From positions 1 to 64,000 of the forward strand of contig NZ_MUHR01000020.1 of the NCBI RefSeq assembly GCF_002105285.1: DNA of 64,000 bases, given 5' to 3'. This document shows positions 17,816 through 26,462 of the stretch, in pieces. Origin of the DNA: Planktotalea arctica. GTDB lineage: Bacteria > Pseudomonadota > Alphaproteobacteria > Rhodobacterales > Rhodobacteraceae. Position numbers and translations under genes: made by a program. The notes beneath the pieces are model-generated. The model worked only from the letters and a program-made list of their open reading frames with translations, ran no database searches and was not told the origin of the DNA. Each line of letters begins with the position of its first letter. Within the stretch, counting starts at the first letter, position 1.

Positions 17816-18244
17816 ATTCACATAGGTTTAGAGAGATAACAGGGCCGGATCCGTGTGCAGAGAGCCTGTCGTCCGGATTGTAAAGCGCGCAGGCATTGAG
17901 CGAGAGACAGCCGCAACCGATGCAGCCATCGAGACTGTCACGCATGCGCTCCAGATCAATAATTTGTTGATCAAGATGCCTGCCCAATCCTTTGCATTTG
18001 GGGTGCGTCCGTCAGGAAGTTGGCGCAGCACCTCTTTGATTTGTGGCAACGTGAGGTTGAATTTCTGTGCGATCAGAATGAACGATACCCTCCGCACCTG
18101 TGCGCGGGCAAAGCGGCGGTGGCCGCCACGATTGCGGTTTGCCGTGATGAGACCTTCGGTTTCGTAATAACGGATCGCGGAGACGGCGAGGCCGGTGCGC
18201 TTGGCCATTTGTCCAATCGTGAGCTCGGAGTTTTTGAGGGTCAT
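17814..18244 (-). pseudogene. soxR: soxR, frameshifted before the [2Fe-2S] region
   Basis: MerR-family redox sensor. The N-terminal helix-turn-helix (TIGQMAKRTGLAVSAIRYYE, then GGHRRFARAQVRRVSFI and [12 protein letters not shown]) is intact. After DWAG the frame changes: the natural continuation [19 protein letters not shown] and the iron-sulfur cysteines [12 protein letters not shown] (encoded at 17889-17924) lie in another frame ending at 17814. The in-frame protein instead runs through unrelated residues to 17828. Compared with remembered SoxR sequences, about seven residues after DW are missing, so a deletion near 22 nt is likely, not a single-base error. The result would lose the dimer helix and the cluster. 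Start chosen at ATG 18244. Confidence 0.8.
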
Positions 18245-18255
18245 GCGTTTTCCGC

Positions 18256-18286
18256 TTGATCTAAAGTTCACTTAAGAAATTACAAA
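18256..18286 (+). promoter_or_regulatory. SoxR-type promoter with sox box, 19-bp spacer
   Basis: An imperfect palindrome TCTAAAGT-TC-ACTTAAGA (18260-18277) has the size and layout of the SoxR box (8-2-8). It sits between TTGATC (18256-18261) and TACAAA (18281-18286), which are exactly 19 bp apart, the over-long spacer typical of SoxR/MerR-activated promoters. It reads toward the VOC gene and lies just upstream of soxR on the other strand, so it may also control soxR. Confidence 0.65.
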
Positions 18287-18315
18287 GAGAGGGTGGAAAA
18301 GCAAGGAGAGAGATG

Positions 18316-18696
18316 ATGGCACGATTGGAACATGCGAATATCACCGTGCGCGACGCCGCGAGCACGGCAGCGTGGCTTGGGCGCGCGTTTGGATGGGGAA
18401 TTCGTTGGGAAGGCTCAGCGATGAACGAGGAGGGCTACACTATCCATATGGGCACTGATGCGGACTATCTTGCGCTCTATCAACCAAAGAGCGCGAAGGG
18501 TGGGGTGCGGCCTGACTATCTTACCAGCGGGCAGCTTAACCATATCGGTATTGTTGTGGATGATTTGGATGCAACGGAGATTGCTGTGTGCGCGGAGGGC
18601 TACGAGCCGCATTCGCATCAGGATTATGAGCCGGGTGCGCGGTTCTATTTCTATGACGAGAATGAGATCGAATATGAGATCGTCGCTTATGATTGA
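18316..18696 (+). CDS. VOC-superfamily (glyoxalase-like) protein
   Basis: A small protein of about 126 residues with the paired beta-alpha-beta-beta-beta modules of the vicinal-oxygen-chelate fold: LEHANITVRDAASTAAWLGR at the N-terminus and LNHIGIVVDDLDATEIAV in the second half, ending in ARFYFYDENEIEYEIVAYD. Metal-ligand candidates are His in LEHANI, His in LNHIGI and Glu in IEYEIV. Family members include glyoxalases, dioxygenases and antibiotic-binding proteins, so the reaction is open. ATG 18316 has AAGGAG 7 nt upstream; an ATG three bases earlier is also possible. A SoxR-type promoter precedes it, which suggests a redox-cycling-compound response. Confidence 0.85.
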   Translation: MARLEHANITVRDAASTAAWLGRAFGWGIRWEGSAMNEEGYTIHMGTDADYLALYQPKSAKGGVRPDYLTSGQLNHIGIVVDDLDATEIAVCAEGYEPHSHQDYEPGARFYFYDENEIEYEIVAYD

Positions 18697-18702
18697 GTGC
18701 GT

Positions 18703-18765
18703 GGTGGGGGCCAGCCCCCACCGCCAGTCGGCGACTCCCCCGAAGTTTATTCGGGAAGATGAAGC
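18703..18765 (+). repeat. dispersed GC-rich intergenic repeat, copy B
   Basis: A perfect 8-bp stem GGTGGGGG / CCCCCACC with CCAG loop (18703-18722), then an inserted GC-rich stretch, then CTCCCCCGAAGTTTATTCGG and GAAGATGAAG. It follows the stop of the VOC gene by a few bases. Copies A and C share the same order of elements. Confidence 0.75.
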
Positions 18766-18844
18766 GTGACGTTGCGGCGCGCGGGGTTAACTTGGCGCCG
18801 CAAGAGGGTCATCTTGATCGAGTAATTTACAAGGAGCCTGCGTG

Positions 18845-19840
18845 ATGTCTGAGATGGTAAAGCAAGTCGTTTATTCTGAGTTTGGTGATCCAACGGAGGT
18901 GCTGCGTTTGGAGGAAGTGCCACGCGAGACGCTAGAGGCAGGGCAAGCGCGTGCGGATGTTTTGCGCTCGCCGATCAATCCGTCGGATTTGATTCAAATA
19001 TCGGGCAACTATGGTGTGCGTCCGCCTTTGCCGGCGATTGCGGGCAATGAGGGTATTGGGCGGATCACTGAGGTGAGCGGCGATGCGCGTGGGCTTGCGG
19101 TTGGTCAGCTTGTGCTTTTGCCTGCGGGCATCGGGATTTGGCGCAGCGAGGTCGTCGCCTCGGCTGGCGCGTTTATCGCGATGCCGGAGGGCGATATCGA
19201 TCAACTGTCGATGATGATGGTGAACCCTGCGACGGCGCAGCTTTTGTTGACGGATTTCGTGACTTTGGCGCAGGGTGACTGGGTCATTCAAAGCGCTGCG
19301 AATTCCGCCGTTGGCACTTATGTGGTGCAGCTGGCAAAGGCGATGGGTGTTAAAACTGTTTGCGTCGTGCGCCGAGAAAGTGCTGTTCAGGGGCTCTTGG
19401 ATCAAGGCGCGGATGTCGTGCTGGTCGATGGGCCTGACTTGGTGAAACGCGTCAAGCAAGCAACGGGCGGAGCGAAGATGAAACTCGGGCTGGATGCAGT
19501 TGCAGGCGAGACATTCGGGCGTCTTGGCGAAAGTTTAGAGGTTGGTGGAACCCTGGTAAATTATGGTGCGATGTCAAATGAGCCAGCGTCGATGCAGGCG
19601 GGTGCGATGATCTTTCGCAACGTGCATGTGCGCGGCTTCTGGTTGGTTAACTGGTTCGAACGCGCTAGCAAGGAAGAGCGCATGGGCGTCTACGCGGCCC
19701 TGACCAAAGCTGTCGCCATGGGCACGCTGTATGCGCCGATTGATCGCCATTTCTCGCTTGAGGAAATTTCAGAGGCGGCGCGCTACACATGGGCGGGTGA
19801 GCGCGCGGGCAAAGTGCTGCTTGCGCCGAACGGCATCTAG
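18845..19840 (+). CDS. zinc-independent MDR oxidoreductase (2-enoyl reductase-like)
   Basis: Medium-chain dehydrogenase/reductase of about 331 residues. It has the GroES-like N-terminal half (SPINPSDLIQISGNYG and PAIAGNEGIGRI) and an NADPH-binding Rossmann half (AANSAVGTYVVQLAKAMG, then the VVRRES phosphate-binding region). Zinc ligands of alcohol dehydrogenases are not evident. The pattern is closest to mitochondrial-type trans-2-enoyl-CoA reductases, though quinone reductases are possible. ATG 18845 is favoured with AGGAG 8 nt upstream; a GTG three bases earlier is an alternative. Confidence 0.82.
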   Translation: MSEMVKQVVYSEFGDPTEVLRLEEVPRETLEAGQARADVLRSPINPSDLIQISGNYGVRPPLPAIAGNEGIGRITEVSGDARGLAVGQLVLLPAGIGIWRSEVVASAGAFIAMPEGDIDQLSMMMVNPATAQLLLTDFVTLAQGDWVIQSAANSAVGTYVVQLAKAMGVKTVCVVRRESAVQGLLDQGADVVLVDGPDLVKRVKQATGGAKMKLGLDAVAGETFGRLGESLEVGGTLVNYGAMSNEPASMQAGAMIFRNVHVRGFWLVNWFERASKEERMGVYAALTKAVAMGTLYAPIDRHFSLEEISEAARYTWAGERAGKVLLAPNGI

Positions 19841-19876
19841 GCTAGTTTGGCGCGACCTCACATTTAAGGACGCGCC

Positions 19877-20665
19877 ATGAGCTTTACTCTCGCCACTTGG
19901 AACATCAACTCCGTGCGTCTGCGCGAGCCGATCGTGTGCAAACTTTTGCAGGATGATGCGCCCGATGTGTTGTGCTTGCAGGAATGCAAATCGCCTGTTG
20001 AGTTGATCCCATTGGAAGCCTTTCATGCGCTTGGCTACACGCACATGGTTGCGCGGGGTCAAAAGGGATATAACGGCGTTGCGATCCTTTCCAAACTGCC
20101 GATCAAAGAGGTGGGTGCAGAGGATTTCGCCCAGCTTGGCCACGCGCGCCATATCGCCGGGCAGCTTGACAATGGCGTGACTATCCACAATTTCTACGTA
20201 CCCGCTGGCGGGGATGTGCCTGACCGCGAGAAGAATGAGAAGTTCGGGCAAAAGCTCGATTATCTCACTGAGATGCGGGATTGGTTCAAAGCGAACAGCC
20301 CGGAAAAGAGCATTCTCGTTGGCGATCTGAACATTGCCCCGCGCGAGGATGATGTTTGGGATCATAAGAAACTGCTCAAGATCGTGAGCCATACGCCGAT
20401 CGAGGTGGAACATCTAGGCGATGTTATGCAGGCAGGTGATTGGCATGACGTCACCCGCGCGGATATTCCCGAGGGCAAGCTCTATAGCTGGTGGTCCTAC
20501 CGCGCAAAGGACTGGGATGGTGCTGACAAGGGCCGCCGTCTCGATCATGTCTGGGCGACGGGCGATATCCGGCAAGCGGCGCATTCCAGCCGCGTGCTGC
20601 GCGATGCGCGCGGTTGGGAAAAGCCATCGGATCATGCTCCGGTTTTTGCGACCTTCGATCTATAG
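19877..20665 (+). CDS. xthA: exodeoxyribonuclease III
   Basis: Metal-dependent AP endonuclease and 3'-5' exonuclease of base-excision repair, 262 residues. Motifs seen: ATWNINSVRLRE at the N-terminus, CLQECKSP with the catalytic glutamate near residue 35, GYNGVAILSK, VGDLNIAPREDDVWD near 150, LDHVWATGDI and the final PSDHAPV with the catalytic aspartate and histidine. AAGGA stands 6 nt before the ATG. It follows the oxidoreductase gene closely on the same strand. Confidence 0.95.
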   Translation: MSFTLATWNINSVRLREPIVCKLLQDDAPDVLCLQECKSPVELIPLEAFHALGYTHMVARGQKGYNGVAILSKLPIKEVGAEDFAQLGHARHIAGQLDNGVTIHNFYVPAGGDVPDREKNEKFGQKLDYLTEMRDWFKANSPEKSILVGDLNIAPREDDVWDHKKLLKIVSHTPIEVEHLGDVMQAGDWHDVTRADIPEGKLYSWWSYRAKDWDGADKGRRLDHVWATGDIRQAAHSSRVLRDARGWEKPSDHAPVFATFDL

Positions 20666-20739
20666 GGCCGCGACCCTTGCGAAAGCCAGAGTGATGCGCC
20701 ATCTAGAGCAGGACACACAGATAAATAAGGCGATGAGCG

Positions 20740-21654
20740 ATGATTGAACTCGGCACAAGCACAGCACCGGCAGCGGGCGATTTGATCAAGGATGTGAACG
20801 AAAATACGTTCATGAAAGACGTGGTGGAAGCGTCCGACCTGATGCCTGTCATCGTCGATTTCTGGGCACCTTGGTGCGGGCCGTGCAAAACGCTGGGCCC
20901 GGCTTTGGAGGCTGAAGTCATGGCTGCGAATGGCGCGGTGAAAATGGCGAAGATCGACGTGGATCAAAACCAGATGATCGCGGGCCAAATGCAAATCCAG
21001 TCGATTCCGGCAGTCTTCGCCTTTTACAAAGGTCAGCCGATAGATGGCTTTCAGGGCGCTTTGCCACCCTCTGAAATCAAAGCCTTTGTTGCGCGCGTGA
21101 TTGAGGCTGGCGGCGGCGATGCGTCGGGCGGTTTGAACGATGCGATCGAGGCGGCAGAGGCGATGCTTGACGAGGGCGAGGCAAGCGATGCCGCGCAAAC
21201 CTTTGCGGCTATTCTGGAGGAGGATGATCAGTGCGCGGCAGCCTATGCGGGGCTTGCGCGCGCGCATTTGGCGCTGGACGAGGCAGATCAGGCGGAGGCG
21301 GTTCTGAACGGCGTGCCTGTGGAAATCTCAACCGATGCGATGATCGAAGCAGCCTTCGCACAACTCGCACTTGCGCGCCAAGCGGCAGAGGCGGGGCCTT
21401 TGGCCGAACTGGCGGAAGCGCTTGAGGCCAATCCAGAAGACAATCAGGCGCGCTTTGATCTGGCGGTTGCGCTAAATGCCAATGGGCAGACCCAAGAGGC
21501 GGTTGACGCGCTTTTGGAAATTTTCCGCCGTGATCGCGAATGGAACGAGGGCGCAGCCAAGACGCAATTGTTCACTATTTTTGATTCACTCAAGCCTGAA
21601 GATTCAATTGTTTTGAATGGGCGGCGCAAACTTAGCTCAATGATATTTGCTTGA
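20740..21654 (+). CDS. thioredoxin-TPR protein (CnoX/YbbN-like)
   Basis: A 304-residue protein: thioredoxin domain (about 20-125) with active site APWCGPCKTLGP near residue 46 and the cis-proline IQSIPAVF near 87, followed by tetratricopeptide-like repeats (about 130-290) rich in alanine and glutamate. E. coli CnoX (YbbN) is a holdase chaperone that passes clients to GroEL; it lacks a complete CXXC, whereas this one keeps CGPC and could act as a reductase. The LON-domain and Trm112 genes follow at short distance. Confidence 0.9.
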   Translation: MIELGTSTAPAAGDLIKDVNENTFMKDVVEASDLMPVIVDFWAPWCGPCKTLGPALEAEVMAANGAVKMAKIDVDQNQMIAGQMQIQSIPAVFAFYKGQPIDGFQGALPPSEIKAFVARVIEAGGGDASGGLNDAIEAAEAMLDEGEASDAAQTFAAILEEDDQCAAAYAGLARAHLALDEADQAEAVLNGVPVEISTDAMIEAAFAQLALARQAAEAGPLAELAEALEANPEDNQARFDLAVALNANGQTQEAVDALLEIFRRDREWNEGAAKTQLFTIFDSLKPEDSIVLNGRRKLSSMIFA

Positions 21655-21681
21655 TCCGGGCGGCGCGCTAGATTGCCTATC

Positions 21682-22326
21682 ATGAAAAAAATTGGTGATC
21701 TCCCGGACCTGCTTCCGGCCTTTCCTTTGCCCGGCGCGCTGCTTTTGCCGCGTTCGCGCTTACCTCTGCATGTCTTCGAGCCGCGTTACCTTGCCATGGT
21801 GGATGACGCGCTGAAAACCCAAGGGCGCTTGATCGCGATGATCCAGCCAAACCCGGGGCGCACGGGGGATGAAAACGGCTTGCACATGATTGGCTGTGCA
21901 GGTCGCATTACGCAGTTTTCCGAAATGGAGGACGGGCGGTACATGCTCACGCTTGCGGGAGTGTCACGGTTTCGCTTGATTGGCGAAGTGGATGGCTTCA
22001 TGCCTTATCGCCGGGTCGAGGTGAATTGGGATGGCTTCGAGCAAGACCGCAACGCAGGCGAGGCGGATTTGGAGTATGATCGCGACGGTTTTCTTAACCT
22101 GTTGTCGAAGTATTTCACCATTCGCGATCTAAGCGCGGATTGGGAGACGCTGAAGGAAGCGGACGACGAGTTGTTGATCAACTCGCTGTCGATGATGTTG
22201 GACTTTGAACCAGAGGACAAACAGGCGCTTTTGGAAGCACCGAGCCTGTCCACGCGCCGTGAAACATTGGTCACTTTGATCGAATATTTTCTGCGCGGCG
22301 GCGATGCAGAGGAAATGATGCAATGA
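21682..22326 (+). CDS. LON substrate-binding-domain protein
   Basis: About 214 residues comprising only the N-terminal LON domain ([29 protein letters not shown], given here as features: [10 protein letters not shown] near residue 30; [10 protein letters not shown] and [14 protein letters not shown] further on). There is no ATPase or protease domain, so it is not Lon itself. Such proteins may bind unfolded clients or act as adaptors; the role is not established. ATG 21682 is chosen over a TTG nine bases upstream. Its stop overlaps the ATG of the Trm112 gene (ATGA). Confidence 0.88.
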   Translation: MKKIGDLPDLLPAFPLPGALLLPRSRLPLHVFEPRYLAMVDDALKTQGRLIAMIQPNPGRTGDENGLHMIGCAGRITQFSEMEDGRYMLTLAGVSRFRLIGEVDGFMPYRRVEVNWDGFEQDRNAGEADLEYDRDGFLNLLSKYFTIRDLSADWETLKEADDELLINSLSMMLDFEPEDKQALLEAPSLSTRRETLVTLIEYFLRGGDAEEMMQ

Positions 22327-22514
22327 ACACTGAACCGAACGCCCCCGGCTTTGACCCGCATATGCTCGAGGCGTTGATTTGTCCGCAAACCCATGGGCGG
22401 CTCGAGTATGACGCAAGCGCGCAAGAACTGGTGTCCAAGAAGGCCGGCCTGGCCTTTCCCATTCGCAACGGCATTCCCGTTATGCTGATCGACGAGGCGC
22501 GCGCGCTTGATTAA
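22323..22514 (+). CDS. Trm112-family protein
   Basis: A 63-residue protein with the Trm112p pattern: [17 protein letters not shown], then [17 protein letters not shown] with the conserved [11 protein letters not shown] end. Eukaryotic Trm112 activates several methyltransferases; bacterial forms are small, often retain few zinc cysteines (one is visible here) and have no settled role. The ATG overlaps the stop of the LON-domain gene, and the stop TAA overlaps the convergent hydroxylase stop (TTAA at 22511-22514). Confidence 0.9.
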   Translation: MNTEPNAPGFDPHMLEALICPQTHGRLEYDASAQELVSKKAGLAFPIRNGIPVMLIDEARALD

Positions 22515-23737
22515 AGCGCGCGGCCTGTCATCAATTTTGGTAAATCGCCCGTAAGGCCCGCCGCTTCGCGGATGAAGCTGCGGCGCAGGCCGGGGATAGC
22601 ATTGACGAGGCCCATGCCTAGATCTCGCCCTATGCGAAGCAGTGAATTGTCATTTGAAAACAACTTGTTGAACGTATCTGTTGCGATCGCGAGGGTTGCC
22701 GTGTCAAAGCGGCGCCACTGCTGATAGCGCTCTAGCACGAGGGGTGAGGCGATATCCTCGCCCCGACGCTGCGCCAGGATCATCACTTCGGCCAAGGCGG
22801 CCACATCGCGCAGACCCGCGTTCAAACCTTGTCCGGCAATTGGATGCACGCCATGTGCCGCATCACCAATAAGGGCGAGGCGTTCGTCGATAAAACGATT
22901 GGCGATGGTCAGGTTCAAAGGGTAGGTGAAGCGCGCGCCAGCGAGCGTAATGTCGCCAAGAAAATCACCAAAGGCGGGGCGCAGGGCGTCGAGATAATCT
23001 GCATCGGGCAATGCGTGAATGCGCTGGGCGTTTGCCTCGGTTTCGCTCCAAACGATAGAAGAGCGATTGCCGGTCAGTGGCAGAATCGCCAAAGGGCCGG
23101 AAGGCATGAAGAACTGATGTGCTATGCCGCTGTGGGGTTTGTCATGCTCGATTGCGCAGACCAGTGCGGTCTGGCCATAGCTCCAGCCGGTACGTTTGAT
23201 TTTCGCGCGCTCTGCGGTGCCGCTGCGCCGCCCGTCCGAACCAATAAGGATGCGCCCGCTTAAAGTTTCGCCAGAGGCAAGCTCGACGGACGCTCCAAGC
23301 GGGCTGGTGTCTTGCGCAACGACCGTCTCGCTGTGGCGCAGGTTGATCAACGGCTCAGCTTCCATTGCATCAAGGAAAGCGCGGCGCAAATAGCGGTCCT
23401 CGACAAGGTAGCCCATTGGCCCTTCTTCGATTTCTGCGTGATCGAAGTGCATGAAAAAAGCCGATGACCCTTCGCCCGCGCGCCCGTCGGTGACCTTGAT
23501 TTCCAACATTGGCTGAGCATTGTCGGCCAAACCGTCCCACAGCCCGATCGCGGCCAGCAAGCGCTGGGAGGCAAGCGCCAACGCGTAGCAGCGCCCGTCA
23601 AAATCGGGCGCTTTGCGGCTTGCGAGTGGAAGCGCGTCGATAACGGTGCTGGTAAGCCCATCTTGCGCGGCGGCAAGGGCGAGGGCAGGGCCGTTCAGGC
23701 CGCCGCCAATGATGATGAGATCGCTGTCAAATGTCAT
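22511..23737 (-). CDS. UbiH/UbiF-type FAD-dependent hydroxylase
   Basis: Flavin monooxygenase of the ubiquinone-biosynthesis class, about 408 residues from ATG 23737 ([20 protein letters not shown]). The FAD motifs are [17 protein letters not shown] at the N-terminus and [18 protein letters not shown] near residue 285, with the middle motif [12 protein letters not shown]. It likely hydroxylates a polyprenylated ring in coenzyme Q synthesis at the inner membrane; the ring position cannot be assigned. Divergent from the amidase gene and convergent with the Trm112 gene. Confidence 0.9.
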   Translation of the reverse strand: MTFDSDLIIIGGGLNGPALALAAAQDGLTSTVIDALPLASRKAPDFDGRCYALALASQRLLAAIGLWDGLADNAQPMLEIKVTDGRAGEGSSAFFMHFDHAEIEEGPMGYLVEDRYLRRAFLDAMEAEPLINLRHSETVVAQDTSPLGASVELASGETLSGRILIGSDGRRSGTAERAKIKRTGWSYGQTALVCAIEHDKPHSGIAHQFFMPSGPLAILPLTGNRSSIVWSETEANAQRIHALPDADYLDALRPAFGDFLGDITLAGARFTYPLNLTIANRFIDERLALIGDAAHGVHPIAGQGLNAGLRDVAALAEVMILAQRRGEDIASPLVLERYQQWRRFDTATLAIATDTFNKLFSNDNSLLRIGRDLGMGLVNAIPGLRRSFIREAAGLTGDLPKLMTGRAL

Positions 23738-23816
23738 GCCCCGCAATATGGGGGTGCAAGCAGGATTGTCCATGCGCCGCTGTGCCGCTACCGTCCGCGC
23801 AAACGGGAGGGATGCA

Positions 23817-25145
23817 ATGCAAGATTGGCTTAAGATGAGTGCCGCTGCGCTGGGGCGTGCGATTGGCGCGGGTAAGGTTGACCCAGTAGATTTGGCCGAG
23901 AGCTATCTGGATGCGGCCGCATCCCACCCGATGAGCCAACGCATCTACGCGCGCCTCACTCCGGAGCGCGCCACAGGCGAGGCGAAAGCGGCATCGTTGC
24001 GCGCCAAAGCAGGGCAAAGGCGCTCTGCGCTGGACGGGGTGCCGATCAGCTGGAAAGACCTGTTCGATACCGCAGGCGTCGCGACGGAGGCGGGGAGCGC
24101 TTTGCTCAAAGACCGTATTCCCCGCGCTGATGCAGAAGTTTTGCGGGCGGCCACGGCCCTGGGCACGGTGTGCCTTGGCAAGACCCATATGAGCGAGTTG
24201 GCGTTTTCGGGTCTGGGTTACAATCCTGTCACACAAACCTCGCCCTGCATCAATGATCCGGAGGCTGTGTCCGGTGGTTCTTCCTCTGGCGCTGCGGCGT
24301 CGGTAGCCTTTGGCCTTGCGCCGCTTGCGATTGGCTCTGACACGGGTGGCTCCGTGCGGGTTCCGTCGGTCTGGAACGATCTGGTGGGCCTTAAAACCAC
24401 CTCTGGGCGGATATCGCTCCAAGGAGTCGTGCCTTTGGTGAAAAGTTTCGACACGGTCGGTCCTTTGGCACGCACGATTGAGGATGCTGCGCTTGCGCTG
24501 GGCGTATTGGAGGGGCGCGCAGGCCCGGATTTACGCGGTGCCAGCTTGCAAGGCGCGCATTTTGCCGTGCTCGAGACACTTGCGCTGGACGAAGTCGAAG
24601 CGCAGCCGCTTGCCGCGTTTGAAAGCGCGATTGCGCACCTCGAGAAGGCTGGTGCCAACATCACAAGGATCGAAGCGCCTGAACTGCTCGAAGCAATCTC
24701 CCAAGCGGGTCCACTGTTTCCGGGCGAAGCCTATGGTATCTGGCGCGATGTGATCGAGGGCGACCCGGACGTGATGTTCGCGCAAGTCTTGGGACGGTTT
24801 CGTGCGGGCGCAGATTTTTCCGCGCCTGATTTTGTCGCTGCGTGGGAGGTACTGCACAAGCTGCGCGCGATCTGGAATGCGCGGATCGCCGGTTTTGACG
24901 CGGTTCTAACGCCATCTTGCGCGATCATGCCACCATCGATCGCCGATTTGGCAGCGGATGAAGCCTATTACGTCGAGCGAAATCTGAAGGCCCTGCGCAA
25001 CACGCGGATCGGGAATTTGATGGGCAGCTGCGCGCTGACGCTGCCCACGGGCACGCCAAGCTGTGGAATTATGCTCACTGCGCTGCCCTTGCACGAAGAG
25101 CGGCTGTTGCGGTTGGGGGCGGCGGCAGAGGCAGCATTGGCCTAA
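23817..25145 (+). CDS. amidase (amidase-signature family)
   Basis: About 442 residues with the amidase-signature core. The catalytic lysine is in DGVPISWKDLFD near residue 78, and the two serines lie in SGGSSSGAAASVAFG and GSDTGGSVRVPS near 152-180. This Ser-cisSer-Lys triad hydrolyses amides; substrates vary widely and are not predictable here. GatA is less likely because gatC/gatB are absent and the C-terminal region is short. GGGAGG is 6 nt before the ATG. Confidence 0.9.
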   Translation: MQDWLKMSAAALGRAIGAGKVDPVDLAESYLDAAASHPMSQRIYARLTPERATGEAKAASLRAKAGQRRSALDGVPISWKDLFDTAGVATEAGSALLKDRIPRADAEVLRAATALGTVCLGKTHMSELAFSGLGYNPVTQTSPCINDPEAVSGGSSSGAAASVAFGLAPLAIGSDTGGSVRVPSVWNDLVGLKTTSGRISLQGVVPLVKSFDTVGPLARTIEDAALALGVLEGRAGPDLRGASLQGAHFAVLETLALDEVEAQPLAAFESAIAHLEKAGANITRIEAPELLEAISQAGPLFPGEAYGIWRDVIEGDPDVMFAQVLGRFRAGADFSAPDFVAAWEVLHKLRAIWNARIAGFDAVLTPSCAIMPPSIADLAADEAYYVERNLKALRNTRIGNLMGSCALTLPTGTPSCGIMLTALPLHEERLLRLGAAAEAALA

Positions 25146-25151
25146 ATGCCA

Positions 25152-25178
25152 CAAGTTATTCGAAAACTTGCGGTTTTT
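25152..25178 (+). terminator. weak intrinsic terminator after the amidase gene
   Basis: Stem CAAGTT/AACTTG (25152-25157 with 25165-25170), 7-nt loop, followed by CGG and a TTTTT run. Confidence 0.55.
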
Positions 25179-25256
25179 GTTGGACGCGAGGCACAGCCTT
25201 AGGTTACTTTGGTCTCAAACGGGGCGCTAACGATCCCGATATTGAGGCAGTCAAAT

Positions 25257-26447
25257 ATGTTTCCCGAGCGGTTTTCGAACCTTCCGGCCTATGCGTTCCC
25301 GCGTTTGCGTGCGCTATTGGACCATCATAAGCCCCGCTTGGAAGCGGGCAGCGATGTCGTGCACATGACCATTGGCGAGCCGAAACATCCTTTTCCTGAC
25401 TGGGTTTCGGGCATTATTGCCGAGAATGTTGCTGGTTTTAACAGCTACCCTGCGAACGATGGAACGCCTGAGCTGCAAGGAGCGATCGCCGACTGGCTAA
25501 GGCGCCGCTTTGGCGCGGTGATTGATCCTGCGACGCAAGTGATGGCCCTCAATGGCACGCGTGAGGGGCTGTATAATGCGGCCATGGCGCTTTGCCCTGA
25601 AACGAAAAATGGCGCGCAGCCGATCGTTTTGACCCCCAATCCGTTCTATCAGGTTTACATGATCGCGGCGATCTCTGTGAATGCAGAGCCGCATTTTGTA
25701 AACGCGACGGCGGCTTCCGGTCATCTGCCTGATTTCACGGCTTTGCCCGAAGATGTGCTAAAGCGCACCAGCATCGCTTATATGTGCTCGCCCGCAAATC
25801 CGCAGGGGGCGGTGGCGCCCGAGGCGTTCTGGCGTGATCTGATTGCGCTTGGCGAGCAGTATGATTTCCAGATTTTCGCGGACGAGTGTTATTCAGAAAT
25901 TTACCGCGATGCGCCCCCTGTCGGGGCTTTAAGGGTCGCGCAGGACATGGGCGCTGATCCAGAACGCGTGCTGGTGTTCCACTCTCTCTCGAAGCGCTCG
26001 AACATGCCCGGGCTACGCTCCGGTTTTGTGGCTGGTGGCCCTGACAGTATCAAACGCATTAAACAACTGCGCGCCTATTCTGGCGCTCCTCTGCCTTTGC
26101 CTTTGCAAAAGGTGGCAGAGCGGGCCTGGGCAGACGAGACGCATGTGGACGAGAACCGCGCGCTTTATCAGGAAAAGTACGGCATCGCCGATGAGGTTTT
26201 TGCAAATGTGCAGGGATACCAAGCGCCAGAGGCCGGGTTCTTCCTTTGGCTGCCTGTCGAGAATGGTGAAGAGGCCGCGCTCAAACTTTGGAAAGAGACG
26301 GGCGTGCGCGTGCTTCCCGGTGAATATCTGAGCAAAGACACCGATCAGGGCAATCCTGGCAAAGAGTATATCCGGGTCGCCATGGTGGCCCCAAAAGACG
26401 AAATGCAGCGTGGATTGATCAAAATCCGCGACTGTCTGTTCGCATAA
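25257..26447 (+). CDS. class I/II PLP aminotransferase (DapC-like)
   Basis: Fold-type I aminotransferase of about 396 residues. The start MFPERFSNLPAYAFPRLRAL is chosen, with GAGG 9 nt upstream. Seen motifs: FNSYPANDGTPELQGAIADW, YMCSPANPQGAVAP near 180, the aspartate/tyrosine pair FADECYSEIY near 215 and the PLP lysine in HSLSKRSNMPGLRSGF near 245. The sequence resembles succinyldiaminopimelate aminotransferases, which would place it in lysine and peptidoglycan precursor synthesis; that specific role is inference. It is 15 nt upstream of ftsK. Confidence 0.88.
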   Translation: MFPERFSNLPAYAFPRLRALLDHHKPRLEAGSDVVHMTIGEPKHPFPDWVSGIIAENVAGFNSYPANDGTPELQGAIADWLRRRFGAVIDPATQVMALNGTREGLYNAAMALCPETKNGAQPIVLTPNPFYQVYMIAAISVNAEPHFVNATAASGHLPDFTALPEDVLKRTSIAYMCSPANPQGAVAPEAFWRDLIALGEQYDFQIFADECYSEIYRDAPPVGALRVAQDMGADPERVLVFHSLSKRSNMPGLRSGFVAGGPDSIKRIKQLRAYSGAPLPLPLQKVAERAWADETHVDENRALYQEKYGIADEVFANVQGYQAPEAGFFLWLPVENGEEAALKLWKETGVRVLPGEYLSKDTDQGNPGKEYIRVAMVAPKDEMQRGLIKIRDCLFA

Positions 26448-26462
26448 AGACGAGGAACGAGA

